Source: 630D-37 sp037478835
GTDB lineage: Bacteria; Chloroflexota; Anaerolineae; Anaerolineales; Villigracilaceae
Direction: 5' to 3'
Assembly: GCA_037478835.1 (NCBI GenBank)
Contig: JBBFLV010000010.1
Span: 45,275 to 109,274 of the forward strand
DNA: 64,000 bases
In this document: positions 53,873 to 62,433 of the stretch, one piece after another
Numbering within the stretch: the first letter of the stretch is position 1
Layout: each line of letters opens with the position of its first letter
The notes under the pieces: generated by a model
Told to the model about the DNA's origin: nothing
The model's input: only the letters and a program-made list of their open reading frames with translations
Databases searched by the model: none
Translations under genes and position numbers: made by a program

Positions 53873-53894
53873 TCGCTTATACGGATGGTGATCT

Positions 53895-54560
53895 ATGAGT
53901 GAAACATTTACCCTCTCCATCAATGGCCAAGAAATCACCGCCCAGGCCGGGCAAACGGTGCTGGAAGTGGCCCGCGCCAACGGGATCGAAATTCCCACCA
54001 TCTGCTTTCACCCGGCCACCAAGGCGAACGGCCTGTGTCGCATTTGCGTCGTCGAAGTGGAGGGAGTGCGCCTGTTGCAACCGGCCTGCGTGGTAGCCGC
54101 CCAGCCGGGCATGAAAGTGCAAACCGAAAGCCCGCGCGTCCGGCGCGCCCGCAAGACGATCCTGGAGATGCTGGCCGCCACCGCCGATCTCTCCGAAGCG
54201 CCGGAAATCCTGGAAATGATTAAGGCTTATGAGGCCGATACAGCGCGCTTCCCGGAAGCCCAACCGCGCCACATCCCGCCGATTGACGATAACCCGATGT
54301 ACGTTCGGGAATATTCCAAATGCATTCTGTGTTGGCGCTGTGTGCAGGTCTGTGCCGAGGATGCGCAGTATACCTACGCCATCAACTTCGCCGGGCGCGG
54401 CTATCATACCCGCATTGACACCTTCTACGGCCTTCCCATGCCGGCGACCACCTGTGTTTTCTGCGGTCAGTGCATCGGCGTCTGCCCCACCGACGCGCTG
54501 GAACCGAAGCGCGAGTACCTGCTGGAGCACGGGGAATGGCCGTTTCCGTTTGGACGGTAG
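53895..54560 (+). CDS. HoxU/NuoG-N-like ferredoxin subunit
   Basis: A protein of 221 residues. An N-terminal 2Fe-2S domain (GQEITAQAGQTVLEVARANG; cysteines in CFHPATKANGLCRICVVEVE) is followed by the His/Cys motif region and two 4Fe-4S clusters (SKCILCWRCVQVC and TTCVFCGQCIGVC). This is the set of clusters normally found at the N-terminus of FdsA or in HoxU. Here it is a separate protein, so the catalytic subunit encoded next is shorter. It conducts electrons between the formate site and the NAD-binding fusion. The stop codon TAG lies inside a 7-bp repeat array. Confidence 0.9.
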   Translation: MSETFTLSINGQEITAQAGQTVLEVARANGIEIPTICFHPATKANGLCRICVVEVEGVRLLQPACVVAAQPGMKVQTESPRVRRARKTILEMLAATADLSEAPEILEMIKAYEADTARFPEAQPRHIPPIDDNPMYVREYSKCILCWRCVQVCAEDAQYTYAINFAGRGYHTRIDTFYGLPMPATTCVFCGQCIGVCPTDALEPKREYLLEHGEWPFPFGR

Positions 54561-54598
54561 ACGGTAGACCGTAGACCGTGGACGGTAGACCGTAGTTT
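54557..54598. repeat. 7-bp tandem repeat array D
   Basis: Heptamers GTAGACG, GTAGACC, GTAGACC, GTGGACG, GTAGACC and GTAGTTT. The first includes the TAG stop of the HoxU-like gene. The array fills most of the 70-bp gap before the formate dehydrogenase catalytic gene, which still has its own ribosome-binding site (AAGGAG). Confidence 0.88.
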
Positions 54599-54630
54599 GT
54601 GACCGTTGGACTGATTTCAAGGAGCTGCGT

Positions 54631-56823
54631 ATGTTCACCCCTGATCGGATTGTCTCTACTGTTTGTCCTTACTGTGGCGTTGGCTGCAATTTAGAGTTAC
54701 ACATCAAAGATAACATCATCTATCGGGTCACTTCGCCCTTTGATTCCGTAGTCAACCAGGGCAATTTGTGCGTCAAAGGACGCTTCGGCTATGACTTCAT
54801 TTACCATCCGAAGCGCATCACCGTGCCGCTGGTGCGCCGTTATTTGCTGGAGGGCAAGCCGCGGCCGGATCGTTCCCAAGCCCCACAAGCCACCTATCCG
54901 GGCAACGGCGGCGCGCCCTCCCCTTGGGATTGGATCGAAACCGACTGGGATACGGCCCTCGATCTGACGGCCGATCACCTGGTGCGCATTTACCGCGAAA
55001 GTGGCCCGCGTGCCATGGCTACCTACGGCTGCGCCAAAGCAACGAACGAGGATAACTACCTGCTGCAGAAACTCTTCCGTGCCCTCTTCCGCACGAACAA
55101 CGTCGATCACTGCACCCGCCTGTGCCATGCCGGCTCGGTGATGGCCTTGCTCCAATCCCTGGGCACGTCGGCGATGAGCAACACCGCCATCGAAGTGCTG
55201 GAAAGCGATGTCTTCATCGTCACCGGCTCGAACACCACCGAAAATCACCCGATCATCGCCCTACACATGAAAAAGGCCGTGCGCGAGCGCGGCGCCAAGC
55301 TGATCGTCGTTGACCCGCGACGCATCGAGCTGGTGGATTTTGCCGAGCTCTGGCTGCCGCTGCGCCCCGGCACCAACGTCGCTGTCTTCAGCGCCATGGC
55401 GCATGTGATCGTCAAAGAAGGGTTGTATAACCGTGCCTTCATCGAAGCGCGCACGGAAGGCTTTGAGGAATACATCGAAAGCCTGGAAAAGTTCACCCCC
55501 GAATTTGCCGAAAGCGTCTCCGGCGTCCCCGCCGAAGACATCCGTCGCGCCGCCCGGCTCTATGCCACGGCGCGCAACGGCGCCATCTTCTGGGGCATGG
55601 GCATCTCGCAACTTTCGCATGGCACGGCCAGCGCCCTGGCACTGGTGAATTTGGCACTGCTCACCGGTCACATCGGGCGACGCAGCACCGGCCTCAACCC
55701 GCTGCGCGGCCAGAACAACGTCCAGGGCTCCAGCGATATGGGCGTTATGCCCTTCCACTTCCCCGGTTATATGCGCGTGGATGCCCCCGGCAACGCCGAA
55801 AAGTGGGAAAAAGCTTGGAACATCGAACCCGGTGGCCTGAGCCGCGAGTTGGGCTTGACCACCACCGAGATCCTCTCCCATGCCGGGCCGCAAGGCGTGC
55901 GGGCGCTCTACATCATGGGCGAAAACCCGATGATGACCGAGCCCAACCTGAACAAGACGCGCCACCACATCGAACAGCTTGAATTCCTGGCCGTTCAGGA
56001 CCTGTTCCTCAACGAGACCGGGGTCTATGCCGATGTCTTCCTGCCGGCCACCCCGTTCGCCGAAAAAGACGGCACGTTCACCAACACCGATCGCCGCGTG
56101 CAGAGGGTGCGCGCCGCCCTACCGCCGCGCGGTCAATCGCGGCCGGATTGGCAGATCCTTTGCGATCTGGCCAAGCGCATCGAGGCGCGTCTGGGGCGCC
56201 CCGGTAGCGCCGGCTGGGATTATCGGCATCCTTCCGAAATCTTGGCCGAAGTGGGGCACGTCGTGCCGGAATATGCCGGGATCACCTATGAGCGCATTGA
56301 AAAGGTCGGCCTGCAATATCCGGTGTGGGATACCGATCATCCCGGCACCCCCTTCCTCTTCAGCGAAAAATTCCCGCGCGGCCGTGGACGCTTCATCGCC
56401 TTGGACTACGTCACCGCCGCCGAAGCGCCCGATGACGAGTATCCCTTCATCCTGACCACCGGCCGCCTATTGGAGCACTGGCACGGCGGCACGCTGACGC
56501 GGCATTCCAGCCTGAACGAACTCTACCCGGAGCCGTTCGTCGAAATCCACCCGGCCGATGCGGAAATGCACGGCATTCAGGACGGCATGCGCGTGCGCGT
56601 CAGCACACGGCGCGGCGAAGTGATCCTGCGCGCCCACGTCACCGAAAAGGCGACCATCGGCGTGATCTTCCTCCCCATGCACTTTGCAGAGGCCGCGGCC
56701 AACCTGCTCACCAACGACGTGCTCGATCCGCAAGCGCGCATTCCGGAATTCAAGGCCTGCGCCGCGCAAGTCTTCCCGGCCCGTGAAGAAACGCTAGCCC
56801 CCTTCTCGCGTGGGCGGTATTGA
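54631..56823 (+). CDS. Formate dehydrogenase catalytic (molybdopterin) subunit, Cys type
   Basis: A protein of 730 residues. The N-terminal 4Fe-4S site uses C12, C15, C19 and C47 (VCPYCGVGCNLEL, GNLCVKGRFG). The Mo/W ligand Cys is C165 in DHCTRLCHAGSV, followed by the conserved His166; there is no in-frame TGA, so this is a Cys and not a selenocysteine enzyme. Further motifs: GSNTTENHPI, GLNPLRGQNNVQGSSDMGV, IMGENPMMTEPN and the C-terminal LTTGRLLEHWHGGTLTRHSS. It oxidises formate, or reduces CO2, at a bis-MGD centre. With the upstream subunits it forms an NAD-linked formate dehydrogenase. No fdhD or moa gene is nearby. Confidence 0.93.
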   Translation: MFTPDRIVSTVCPYCGVGCNLELHIKDNIIYRVTSPFDSVVNQGNLCVKGRFGYDFIYHPKRITVPLVRRYLLEGKPRPDRSQAPQATYPGNGGAPSPWDWIETDWDTALDLTADHLVRIYRESGPRAMATYGCAKATNEDNYLLQKLFRALFRTNNVDHCTRLCHAGSVMALLQSLGTSAMSNTAIEVLESDVFIVTGSNTTENHPIIALHMKKAVRERGAKLIVVDPRRIELVDFAELWLPLRPGTNVAVFSAMAHVIVKEGLYNRAFIEARTEGFEEYIESLEKFTPEFAESVSGVPAEDIRRAARLYATARNGAIFWGMGISQLSHGTASALALVNLALLTGHIGRRSTGLNPLRGQNNVQGSSDMGVMPFHFPGYMRVDAPGNAEKWEKAWNIEPGGLSRELGLTTTEILSHAGPQGVRALYIMGENPMMTEPNLNKTRHHIEQLEFLAVQDLFLNETGVYADVFLPATPFAEKDGTFTNTDRRVQRVRAALPPRGQSRPDWQILCDLAKRIEARLGRPGSAGWDYRHPSEILAEVGHVVPEYAGITYERIEKVGLQYPVWDTDHPGTPFLFSEKFPRGRGRFIALDYVTAAEAPDDEYPFILTTGRLLEHWHGGTLTRHSSLNELYPEPFVEIHPADAEMHGIQDGMRVRVSTRRGEVILRAHVTEKATIGVIFLPMHFAEAAANLLTNDVLDPQARIPEFKACAAQVFPAREETLAPFSRGRY

Positions 56824-56855
56824 TTGTTCCAAGTGGCAGGCTGTAGCGAGTTGCC

Positions 56856-57503
56856 TTAGGTTGCTAGATATTTCTCCACCTCCGTCGTCGTCGGCAAGAT
56901 CAGATCGGCACCGGCGCGGCGGAGTTCTTTTTCTTCCCCAAAGCCGCAGAGCACGCCCACCGTCTGGGCACCGGCGGCGCGACCGGCGCGAATGTCCACC
57001 GTGGTATCACCGATCATCAGGCACTCTTCGGGTCGCACCCCCAGCTGACGCGCGGCGTAGAAAATGGGATCGGGATACGGCTTGGTATGTTCGCAGGTCA
57101 GAGCGGTGACGATCACCTGAAAGAGCGGGGTGAGGCCGAAGTGATCCAGAAACTGAAGCGTGCCGGCCTCATCCCGGCTGCTGATCACCGCCAACGGGTA
57201 GCGTTGCGAAAGGTTGTGCAACATTTGCGGCACGCCGGGAATGATCAAAAATTCGCGCCAGCGTTTGCGACGGTGACGATACATCCAGTTGATCAGGCGC
57301 ATTAGTTCATCATCGATCCCCAGCCAATCGGGGAGCGTGAGCAGGGCATTGCCGGGCGCCTCCAGCCACATCACCACCCGTCGCGCCAGCCGCTCGGATC
57401 GAATCCAGCGCTTAATGCGGCGAACGAAGAGGTCATCCGTATCGCTGAGCGTGCCGTCCACGTCGAAACATAGAGCACGGACGCGGGAAAGATCCAAGGA
57501 CAT
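56856..57503 (-). CDS. HAD-family hydrolase (phosphoglycolate phosphatase-like)
   Basis: A protein of 215 residues. HAD motifs: ALCFDVDGTLSDTD (motif I), LAVISSRDEAGT (motif II), the Lys in EHTKPYPDPIFYAAR (motif III) and CLMIGDTTVDIRAGRAAG (motif IV). An alpha-helical cap lies between motifs I and II. The substrate is unknown; phosphoglycolate or nucleotide monophosphates are common in this subgroup. It converges with the formate dehydrogenase gene, 32 nt apart. Confidence 0.88.
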   Translation of the reverse strand: MSLDLSRVRALCFDVDGTLSDTDDLFVRRIKRWIRSERLARRVVMWLEAPGNALLTLPDWLGIDDELMRLINWMYRHRRKRWREFLIIPGVPQMLHNLSQRYPLAVISSRDEAGTLQFLDHFGLTPLFQVIVTALTCEHTKPYPDPIFYAARQLGVRPEECLMIGDTTVDIRAGRAAGAQTVGVLCGFGEEKELRRAGADLILPTTTEVEKYLAT

Positions 57504-57571
57504 GGCTTTTTAATCCTTATTCTGTTATGGAAAATTTACAAAATGACATAAGGTGTGACCGTTCAAACATT

Positions 57572-57715
57572 GAGTTGACTGCAAAAACCATATTTACCAA
57601 AGGGCGCAAAGAACACAAAATTATTTTTATTTACCACAAAGGGCTCAAAGGACACAAAGTTATTTTTAATCCTTTGCATGTACTTCGTGGTCAAGAACCT
57701 TTTTGCAGTCAGCTC
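57572..57715. mobile_element. MITE-like element, copy 2 (inverted)
   Basis: The left end GACTGCAAAAACCATATTTA resembles the right end of copy 1 (18354-18522) read on the other strand. The right end, read on the minus strand, is TGCAAAAAGGTTCTTGACCA, identical to the left end of copy 1 over 20 bases. The interior has ACAAAG words and A/T runs. The remaining ~120 bp of the 57504-57764 gap hold the CCTGTGAATCCTGTAAATCC repeat word and no gene. Confidence 0.65.
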
Positions 57716-57764
57716 AGGAAATCCAATCCTGTGAATCCTGTAAATCCTGTCCCTTGCAACAGAC

Positions 57765-58235
57765 TCAATCCTCGTAAACCTTCCATCCCAACGCTTCCAG
57801 TTGGGAGAAATCGAGCCGTTCTGCCGGTACATCCACCAGGAGCGCTGTGGCCTCTGCCAGCAGGTTACCCTGTGAATCGTAAATCCCGGCCCAACCTTCG
57901 GCGATCCGCCCCTTGGAGCGCAGGGCCTTGCCAACAATGCGCAACGGCTCGCCGATCGGCACATTTTGCCGATACTTGACCTCCATCTTCGCCGTGTACA
58001 TAAAGCGCGGCCGTTTCGGATCGCTGCCCATCAGGGCGCGACCGCTTAGTTCATCCAGCAGCGAAGCCACGATTCCCCCATGTAGCAGGCCGGGATAGCC
58101 CTGAAAATGCTCCGGCGGCGTGTACCAAGCCTCCACCTGACCGGGCTCGGTCTCGTAGATCTTCAATTTCAGGCCAACCGGGTTCTCTACTCCACAGACA
58201 AAGCAATGACGCGAATTCGGCTGCTTAAGCGGCAT
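57765..58235 (-). CDS. PaaI-like hotdog thioesterase
   Basis: A protein of 156 residues. An N-terminal RHCFVCGVENPVGLKLKIYE motif precedes a hotdog domain with FQGYPGLLHGGIVASLLDEL, the HGG motif typical of PaaI/4HBT acyl-CoA thioesterases. The 3'-coupled menA and menG genes lie upstream on the same strand (11-nt overlap with menG). The product could therefore hydrolyse 1,4-dihydroxy-2-naphthoyl-CoA, the step before MenA, but substrate specificity cannot be read from sequence. Confidence 0.82.
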   Translation of the reverse strand: MPLKQPNSRHCFVCGVENPVGLKLKIYETEPGQVEAWYTPPEHFQGYPGLLHGGIVASLLDELSGRALMGSDPKRPRFMYTAKMEVKYRQNVPIGEPLRIVGKALRSKGRIAEGWAGIYDSQGNLLAEATALLVDVPAERLDFSQLEALGWKVYED

Positions 58236-58929
58236 GTTTCTCTCCCCAGTGAATAGCGATGGTACCGAACATCAGGCGGCGAAAACCGACCCGCTCAAAC
58301 CCAACCTGGCGCATACCCTCGGCCAGCGATTCGGCGGTGAGGAATTTTTCGGTAGAATCCGGCAGATACGTGTAGGCATCGCGCCGACCGGAGATCAACC
58401 CACCCAGGAAGGGGATGATGACGTGCAGATGAACCCAGATAAAAGGCCAGAGCAGATTGCGCTTCGGCTGGGTGGTATCCAAGATAACAATGCGCCCGCC
58501 GGGCTTGAGCACGCGATGTTGCTCGCGCAATGCCTGGAGCACATCGATCACGTTGCGCATCAGGAAGCCGGAGACGACGGCATCGAACTGCGCTTCGGCA
58601 AACGGCAGGTGCAGGGCATCGGCGGCTACCCAGGGCAATTTGCCGTAGCGCGCCTCGCCGACCCGCATCATGGTCACCGTGAAATCGGCGGCCACCACCC
58701 GTAGGCCGGGATAACGCCGAAGGGCCTCCCGTGCCAGGTCCCCGGTACCGGTGCCCAGGTCCAGCAAGTGCGCGCCATCGCTCAGGCGGGCACGCGTGAT
58801 CACTTCGCGCCGCCAGCGCACGTCCTGCCATCCCGTCATCAGGCGGTTCATCAGATCGTAACGATGGGCAATTTGCGAAAACATTTGGCGCACGTAACGT
58901 GCCCGTTCTTGACCTTTCAAATGAGTCAT
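58225..58929 (-). CDS. menG: Demethylmenaquinone methyltransferase MenG/UbiE
   Basis: A protein of 234 residues. UbiE/MenG methylates demethylmenaquinone to menaquinone with SAM. Visible motifs: YVRQMFSQIAHRYDLMNRLM near residue 15, HLLDLGTGTGDLAREALRRY near 53, GFLMRNVIDVLQALREQHRV near 120 and KPGGRIVILDTTQP near 142. The start overlaps the menA stop by 4 nt (ATGA) and the stop overlaps the thioesterase by 11 nt. The three genes form one operon. Confidence 0.94.
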   Translation of the reverse strand: MTHLKGQERARYVRQMFSQIAHRYDLMNRLMTGWQDVRWRREVITRARLSDGAHLLDLGTGTGDLAREALRRYPGLRVVAADFTVTMMRVGEARYGKLPWVAADALHLPFAEAQFDAVVSGFLMRNVIDVLQALREQHRVLKPGGRIVILDTTQPKRNLLWPFIWVHLHVIIPFLGGLISGRRDAYTYLPDSTEKFLTAESLAEGMRQVGFERVGFRRLMFGTIAIHWGEKHAA

Positions 58930-59834
58930 GGGAACACCTTTGCGAGCAATAAACCGAGCCAGAACAGTAAACTATACCGTAGCGCCAACTGACCGGTGCC
59001 GGCCAAGGTGGCGTTGAGCGCCCGTCCGCGCACCTGCCAAACCTGGCGGATCAGAGCGACTGCCTGGGGCAGAGACAGCCAGGGAACGATCGCTCCCCAG
59101 GGAAGGAGTTTCAACCCGATCAGGATGGGCAAAAGTCCGAAGGCGAAGAGGACCAGGAGGGTATACTCCCAGCACGTGCCCTTCTCTCCGAGCGAGACGG
59201 CCAGGGTGCGCTTTCCGGCCGCCCGATCCTGCGCTAGATCGCGTAGATTGTTGACCACCAGGATGGCCGTGGTCAGCGCGCCGATCGGCAGCGCCATCCA
59301 CCAGGCCACAGGGGAAAGCTCAAGCGCCTGTACGTAATAGGTACCGACCACACTGGCCAGGCCGAAGTAGAGGAAGACGAAGAGGTCTCCTAGCCCGTAA
59401 TATCCGAGTGGGAAAGGGCCACCGGTATAACCGATCGCCGCCAGGATGGCCGTAATTCCGACCAGGGCGATCGGCCAGCCGGTGCGGGCGATCAGGAAAG
59501 CCCCGATCAAGGCGGCCAATAGAAAAACGATCCACATGCCGCGCTTGACCTCCTGCGGTGAGAGAAGCCCGGCACGCGTCACCCGTAGGGGGCCCAGGCG
59601 CTCGGCCGTATCCGCGCCGCGCTCAAAGTCATAGACATCGTTGGCCAAATTGCTGCCGATCTGGAGCAAGATCGCGCCGAGCAAGGCCAAGAGCGCAGAG
59701 GGGAGATGCCAGCGCCCCTGCCACCAGGCCAACGCGCTGCCCATCACCACCCCGGCGATCGAGGCCGGCAAGGTCCGCGGGCGCGCCGCTAACCACCAAA
59801 TTTGCCATTTGGACAAAGAGGATGATTCGGTCAC
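58926..59834 (-). CDS. menA: 1,4-dihydroxy-2-naphthoate polyprenyltransferase MenA
   Basis: A protein of 302 residues from GTG 59834, with GGAG 9 nt upstream; a TTG at 59849 is an alternative. UbiA-type prenyltransferase with about nine helices. The first Asp-rich motif is NLANDVYDFERGAD near residue 67, the second NNLRDLAQDRAAGKRTLAVS near 183, and LGPLRVTRAGLLSP supports MenA. It attaches the isoprenoid tail to DHNA. A -10 TACAAT box (59874-59879) lies upstream. It heads the operon menA-menG-thioesterase. Other men genes are not in the window. Confidence 0.92.
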   Translation of the reverse strand: MTESSSLSKWQIWWLAARPRTLPASIAGVVMGSALAWWQGRWHLPSALLALLGAILLQIGSNLANDVYDFERGADTAERLGPLRVTRAGLLSPQEVKRGMWIVFLLAALIGAFLIARTGWPIALVGITAILAAIGYTGGPFPLGYYGLGDLFVFLYFGLASVVGTYYVQALELSPVAWWMALPIGALTTAILVVNNLRDLAQDRAAGKRTLAVSLGEKGTCWEYTLLVLFAFGLLPILIGLKLLPWGAIVPWLSLPQAVALIRQVWQVRGRALNATLAGTGQLALRYSLLFWLGLLLAKVFP

Positions 59835-59909
59835 GAGGAGACTCCGCAAGGCTCAGGGATCAATCAGGGTACGATTGTACCATCAGACTTCATCGCAATA
59901 GGCCACCAA

Positions 59910-60008
59910 TTCTCCCGCTCTCCTCTTCTCCCGCTCTCCTGTTCTCATGCTCTCCCGCTCTCCCCTTCTCCTCTTCTCCCGCTCTCCCGTTCTCCCGCTC
60001 TCCCTCTT
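59910..60008. repeat. Low-complexity pyrimidine tract (CTCTCCCGTTCTCC type)
   Basis: About 100 bp of CTCTCC, CTTCTC, CCCGCTCTCC units. It is the mirror of the tract at 18101-18200 and, as there, ends 4 nt before a -10 box (TAAAAT, 60013-60018) of a leaderless gene. Confidence 0.8.
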
Positions 60009-60012
60009 ATGC

Positions 60013-60018
60013 TAAAAT
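60013..60018 (+). promoter_or_regulatory. -10 box of a leaderless promoter (GT39-like gene)
   Basis: TAAAAT with TG two bases earlier (extended -10), 7 nt before ATG 60026. Same arrangement and spacing as upstream of the CPBP gene. Confidence 0.6.
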
Positions 60019-60025
60019 ACACCCC

Positions 60026-61753
60026 ATGCGCTCCATCCCTCGTCCCTTTTGGCTCATCTTCGCCTTTTTGCTGGCCTGCGGCGTTCGTCTCTATGGACTG
60101 GGAACTTTGCCTTTGAATGAAGAAGAGGCCCGGCTGGCGCTCCAGGCCTGGAAAATCGCCCAGGGAATGCGCGTGCCGTTGGATTCTCAGGTGCTCTACT
60201 TACACCCAACCGCCGCGCTGTTCTTCCTTTTCGGCCCTCAGGACTTTATGGCACGCTTCTGGCCGGCCCTGAGCGGAAGTTTGCTGGTGCTCCTCCCCTG
60301 GCTCTGGCGCCGGCAACTGGGCGAACGCACGGCCCTGATCTTCGCCTTCTTCCTCGCCCTGGATCCGGGCATGGTAGCGCTCTCCCGTCAGGCGAATGCC
60401 TGGATGCCGGCCCTGCTCAGCCTGGTGCTTTGCGTCACCGCCTGGAAACGACAGCGCTATACCTGGGGCGGTTTTTTCGCCGCCCTGGTGCTCCTGGCCG
60501 GCCTTCCATCCTGGGAAGGCCTCTTCTTACTGGTGGTGAGCTTGGGAATCTACACCTTCTTGGAAAAACCGATATGGCTCCCACTCAAAATCGAAACTCT
60601 TCGGGAGGCCTTCCTGCCTTTCCTCCTGACCCTTTTGCTCGGCGGCACGCTTTTCTTCACTTCCCCGGCCGGGTTTGGAGCCATCTGGAACGCACCGTTG
60701 GAGCTCTGGCGCTCCTGGATCACCCCGCGAGCGCCACTCTCACAAATGTTCCTGGTATGGATCGGCTATGAGCTCTTCCCCTCGCTTCTGGCAATCAGCG
60801 CCTTCCCCTTCAGGAATTCGGAGAGAAAATGGCTCATCCCCCTGGGAGTTACATTTCTCATCCCTCTGCTCTTCCCCGGCCGGGCGCCGGTTTCCTGGCT
60901 CTGGTTCCTGGGCATTCTGCTCTTCCTGGCGGCACACGCCACCGAGCAATGGCTACAACACTTCTCCTCGCACCATCCCCTCGTATTCGCCGAGATCGTC
61001 TCCTTCCTGTTGATGCTCTTCATCGCCCTCAACCTGGTCGGCATCGCAAACAATCCCTACCACCCGATCAACAGCCAACCCTTGAAAACCGAGATCGTGC
61101 TCCCTTTCATCCAGAACACCTGGACGCTCTCATTACTGCCGCTACGTTGGATGGCGATCCTGGGTGCCGTTTTGCTCTTGGTGGCCGGCATGAGCCTAAT
61201 CGGGCTCGAATGGGGATGGAAAGCAACGGGACGAGCCCTGACCCTGAGCTTCGGCCTGCTCCTGAGCCTCTACACGCTAGGAAGCGCATGGAGCGCAAGC
61301 GGGTTGCGCATTCAGGATGGGACCGAGCTCTGGTCTGTTTCCTGGGCACCGCCTCAGGGACGCCTTTTGGAGCAGAGCATCGGCGAGCTTTCCCTATGGC
61401 GTTCCGGTCACCGCCAAGGGGAGCACGTGTTACTGGCCGGTTGGGCCGAACCGCCGGCGGCGCTCGAATGGCTCTTGCGCCGATATTCGCCGGAATTTTC
61501 ACAAGGCATCTCGCCCTCGACCCTAGATGGCAGTTATGCACTGGTCATTACCCCCCAAACCCCTCCGGAAATCATGCCCATCCCCTATCGAGGGCAGGAT
61601 TTTCTCGCCTTCTCCCGCCCCCGACTTCCGATCGGGGCGCCTGAAGTGATCCAATGGCTCTTCTTCCGTCGCCTGCCGCTTGAGCAAGAACACATCATCC
61701 TATGGGTTCGCAGCGACCTTTTTGACTACAAAACAACCCCACCTGGAAGGTAA
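60026..61753 (+). CDS. GT39-like membrane glycosyltransferase
   Basis: A protein of 575 residues from ATG 60026. It has the GT39/Agl23-like layout: first helix, then LYGLGTLPLNEEEARLALQA with the acidic loop near residue 25, a loop at ~60, then about ten helices and a soluble ~100-residue C-terminus. It is the third glycosyltransferase of this type in the window, in addition to those at 298 and 2373. A much longer frame extends upstream through the pyrimidine tract and menA antisense, but that part has no homology sense and the promoter lies inside it. The cmk gene starts 5 nt later. Confidence 0.78.
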   Translation: MRSIPRPFWLIFAFLLACGVRLYGLGTLPLNEEEARLALQAWKIAQGMRVPLDSQVLYLHPTAALFFLFGPQDFMARFWPALSGSLLVLLPWLWRRQLGERTALIFAFFLALDPGMVALSRQANAWMPALLSLVLCVTAWKRQRYTWGGFFAALVLLAGLPSWEGLFLLVVSLGIYTFLEKPIWLPLKIETLREAFLPFLLTLLLGGTLFFTSPAGFGAIWNAPLELWRSWITPRAPLSQMFLVWIGYELFPSLLAISAFPFRNSERKWLIPLGVTFLIPLLFPGRAPVSWLWFLGILLFLAAHATEQWLQHFSSHHPLVFAEIVSFLLMLFIALNLVGIANNPYHPINSQPLKTEIVLPFIQNTWTLSLLPLRWMAILGAVLLLVAGMSLIGLEWGWKATGRALTLSFGLLLSLYTLGSAWSASGLRIQDGTELWSVSWAPPQGRLLEQSIGELSLWRSGHRQGEHVLLAGWAEPPAALEWLLRRYSPEFSQGISPSTLDGSYALVITPQTPPEIMPIPYRGQDFLAFSRPRLPIGAPEVIQWLFFRRLPLEQEHIILWVRSDLFDYKTTPPGR

Positions 61754-61758
61754 TAACA

Positions 61759-62433
61759 ATGCCCGTTCCGAACATTATCGCCATTGATGGTCCCGCCGCT
61801 TCCGGCAAGTCAACCCTGGGAAGGCGCCTGGCCGATTACCTGGGTTACCTGTTCTTCGATACCGGCGTAATGTATCGCGCCGTGACCTGGCTTGCGCTCC
61901 AGCGCGGCATCGACCCGTACGACGAGGCACGCGTGACGGCACTGGCCGAAGAGGTGCAGATCGATGTGCTTCCCCCCTCCCAGGCCGATGGGCGCCTATA
62001 CGATGTGCGTGTCGATCACCAAGATGTGACCTGGGAAATCCGCCGCCCGGAAGTGGATAGGGCCGTTTCGGTCGTCTCGGCCTATCCTGGCGTGCGCAGA
62101 GCGCTGACCGCACAGCAACGTCGCATCGGCCTGCGTGGTCGCGTGGTGATGGTCGGACGCGATATCGGCACCGTCGTCCTACCGGAAGCAGATTTAAAGA
62201 TCTACTTGGATGCTTCCCCCGAAGAACGTGCCCGCCGACGGTTTGCCGAGCTCCAAGCGCGCGGTCAAAGCGCCGATTACGAAACGATCCTGCAACAGGT
62301 GCGCGAACGGGATCGGCTGGATTCGACGCGGGATGTCGCCCCACTTCAAGCCGCCGCCGATGCCGTGCGCATTGATTCCGATCGCCTGACCGCCGATGAA
62401 GTCTTTGAAAAGGTGAAGGAGCTATGTCGCTGA
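61759..62433 (+). CDS. cmk: Cytidylate kinase
   Basis: A protein of 224 residues. Cmk phosphorylates CMP and dCMP. The P-loop IIAIDGPAASGKSTLGRRLA is near residue 5, followed by FFDTGVMYRAVTWLAL, VVSAYPGVRRALTAQQRRI, GRDIGTVVLPEADLKIYLDA and a DSTRDVAPLQAAADAVRID tail. A GGAAGG ribosome-binding site precedes ATG. The 3' end overlaps the acyltransferase gene by 10 nt. Confidence 0.96.
   Translation: MPVPNIIAIDGPAASGKSTLGRRLADYLGYLFFDTGVMYRAVTWLALQRGIDPYDEARVTALAEEVQIDVLPPSQADGRLYDVRVDHQDVTWEIRRPEVDRAVSVVSAYPGVRRALTAQQRRIGLRGRVVMVGRDIGTVVLPEADLKIYLDASPEERARRRFAELQARGQSADYETILQQVRERDRLDSTRDVAPLQAAADAVRIDSDRLTADEVFEKVKELCR

Noticed and set aside
54631..56823. Selenocysteine formate dehydrogenase
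   Set aside because: The active-site codon is TGC (Cys165); there is no in-frame TGA.
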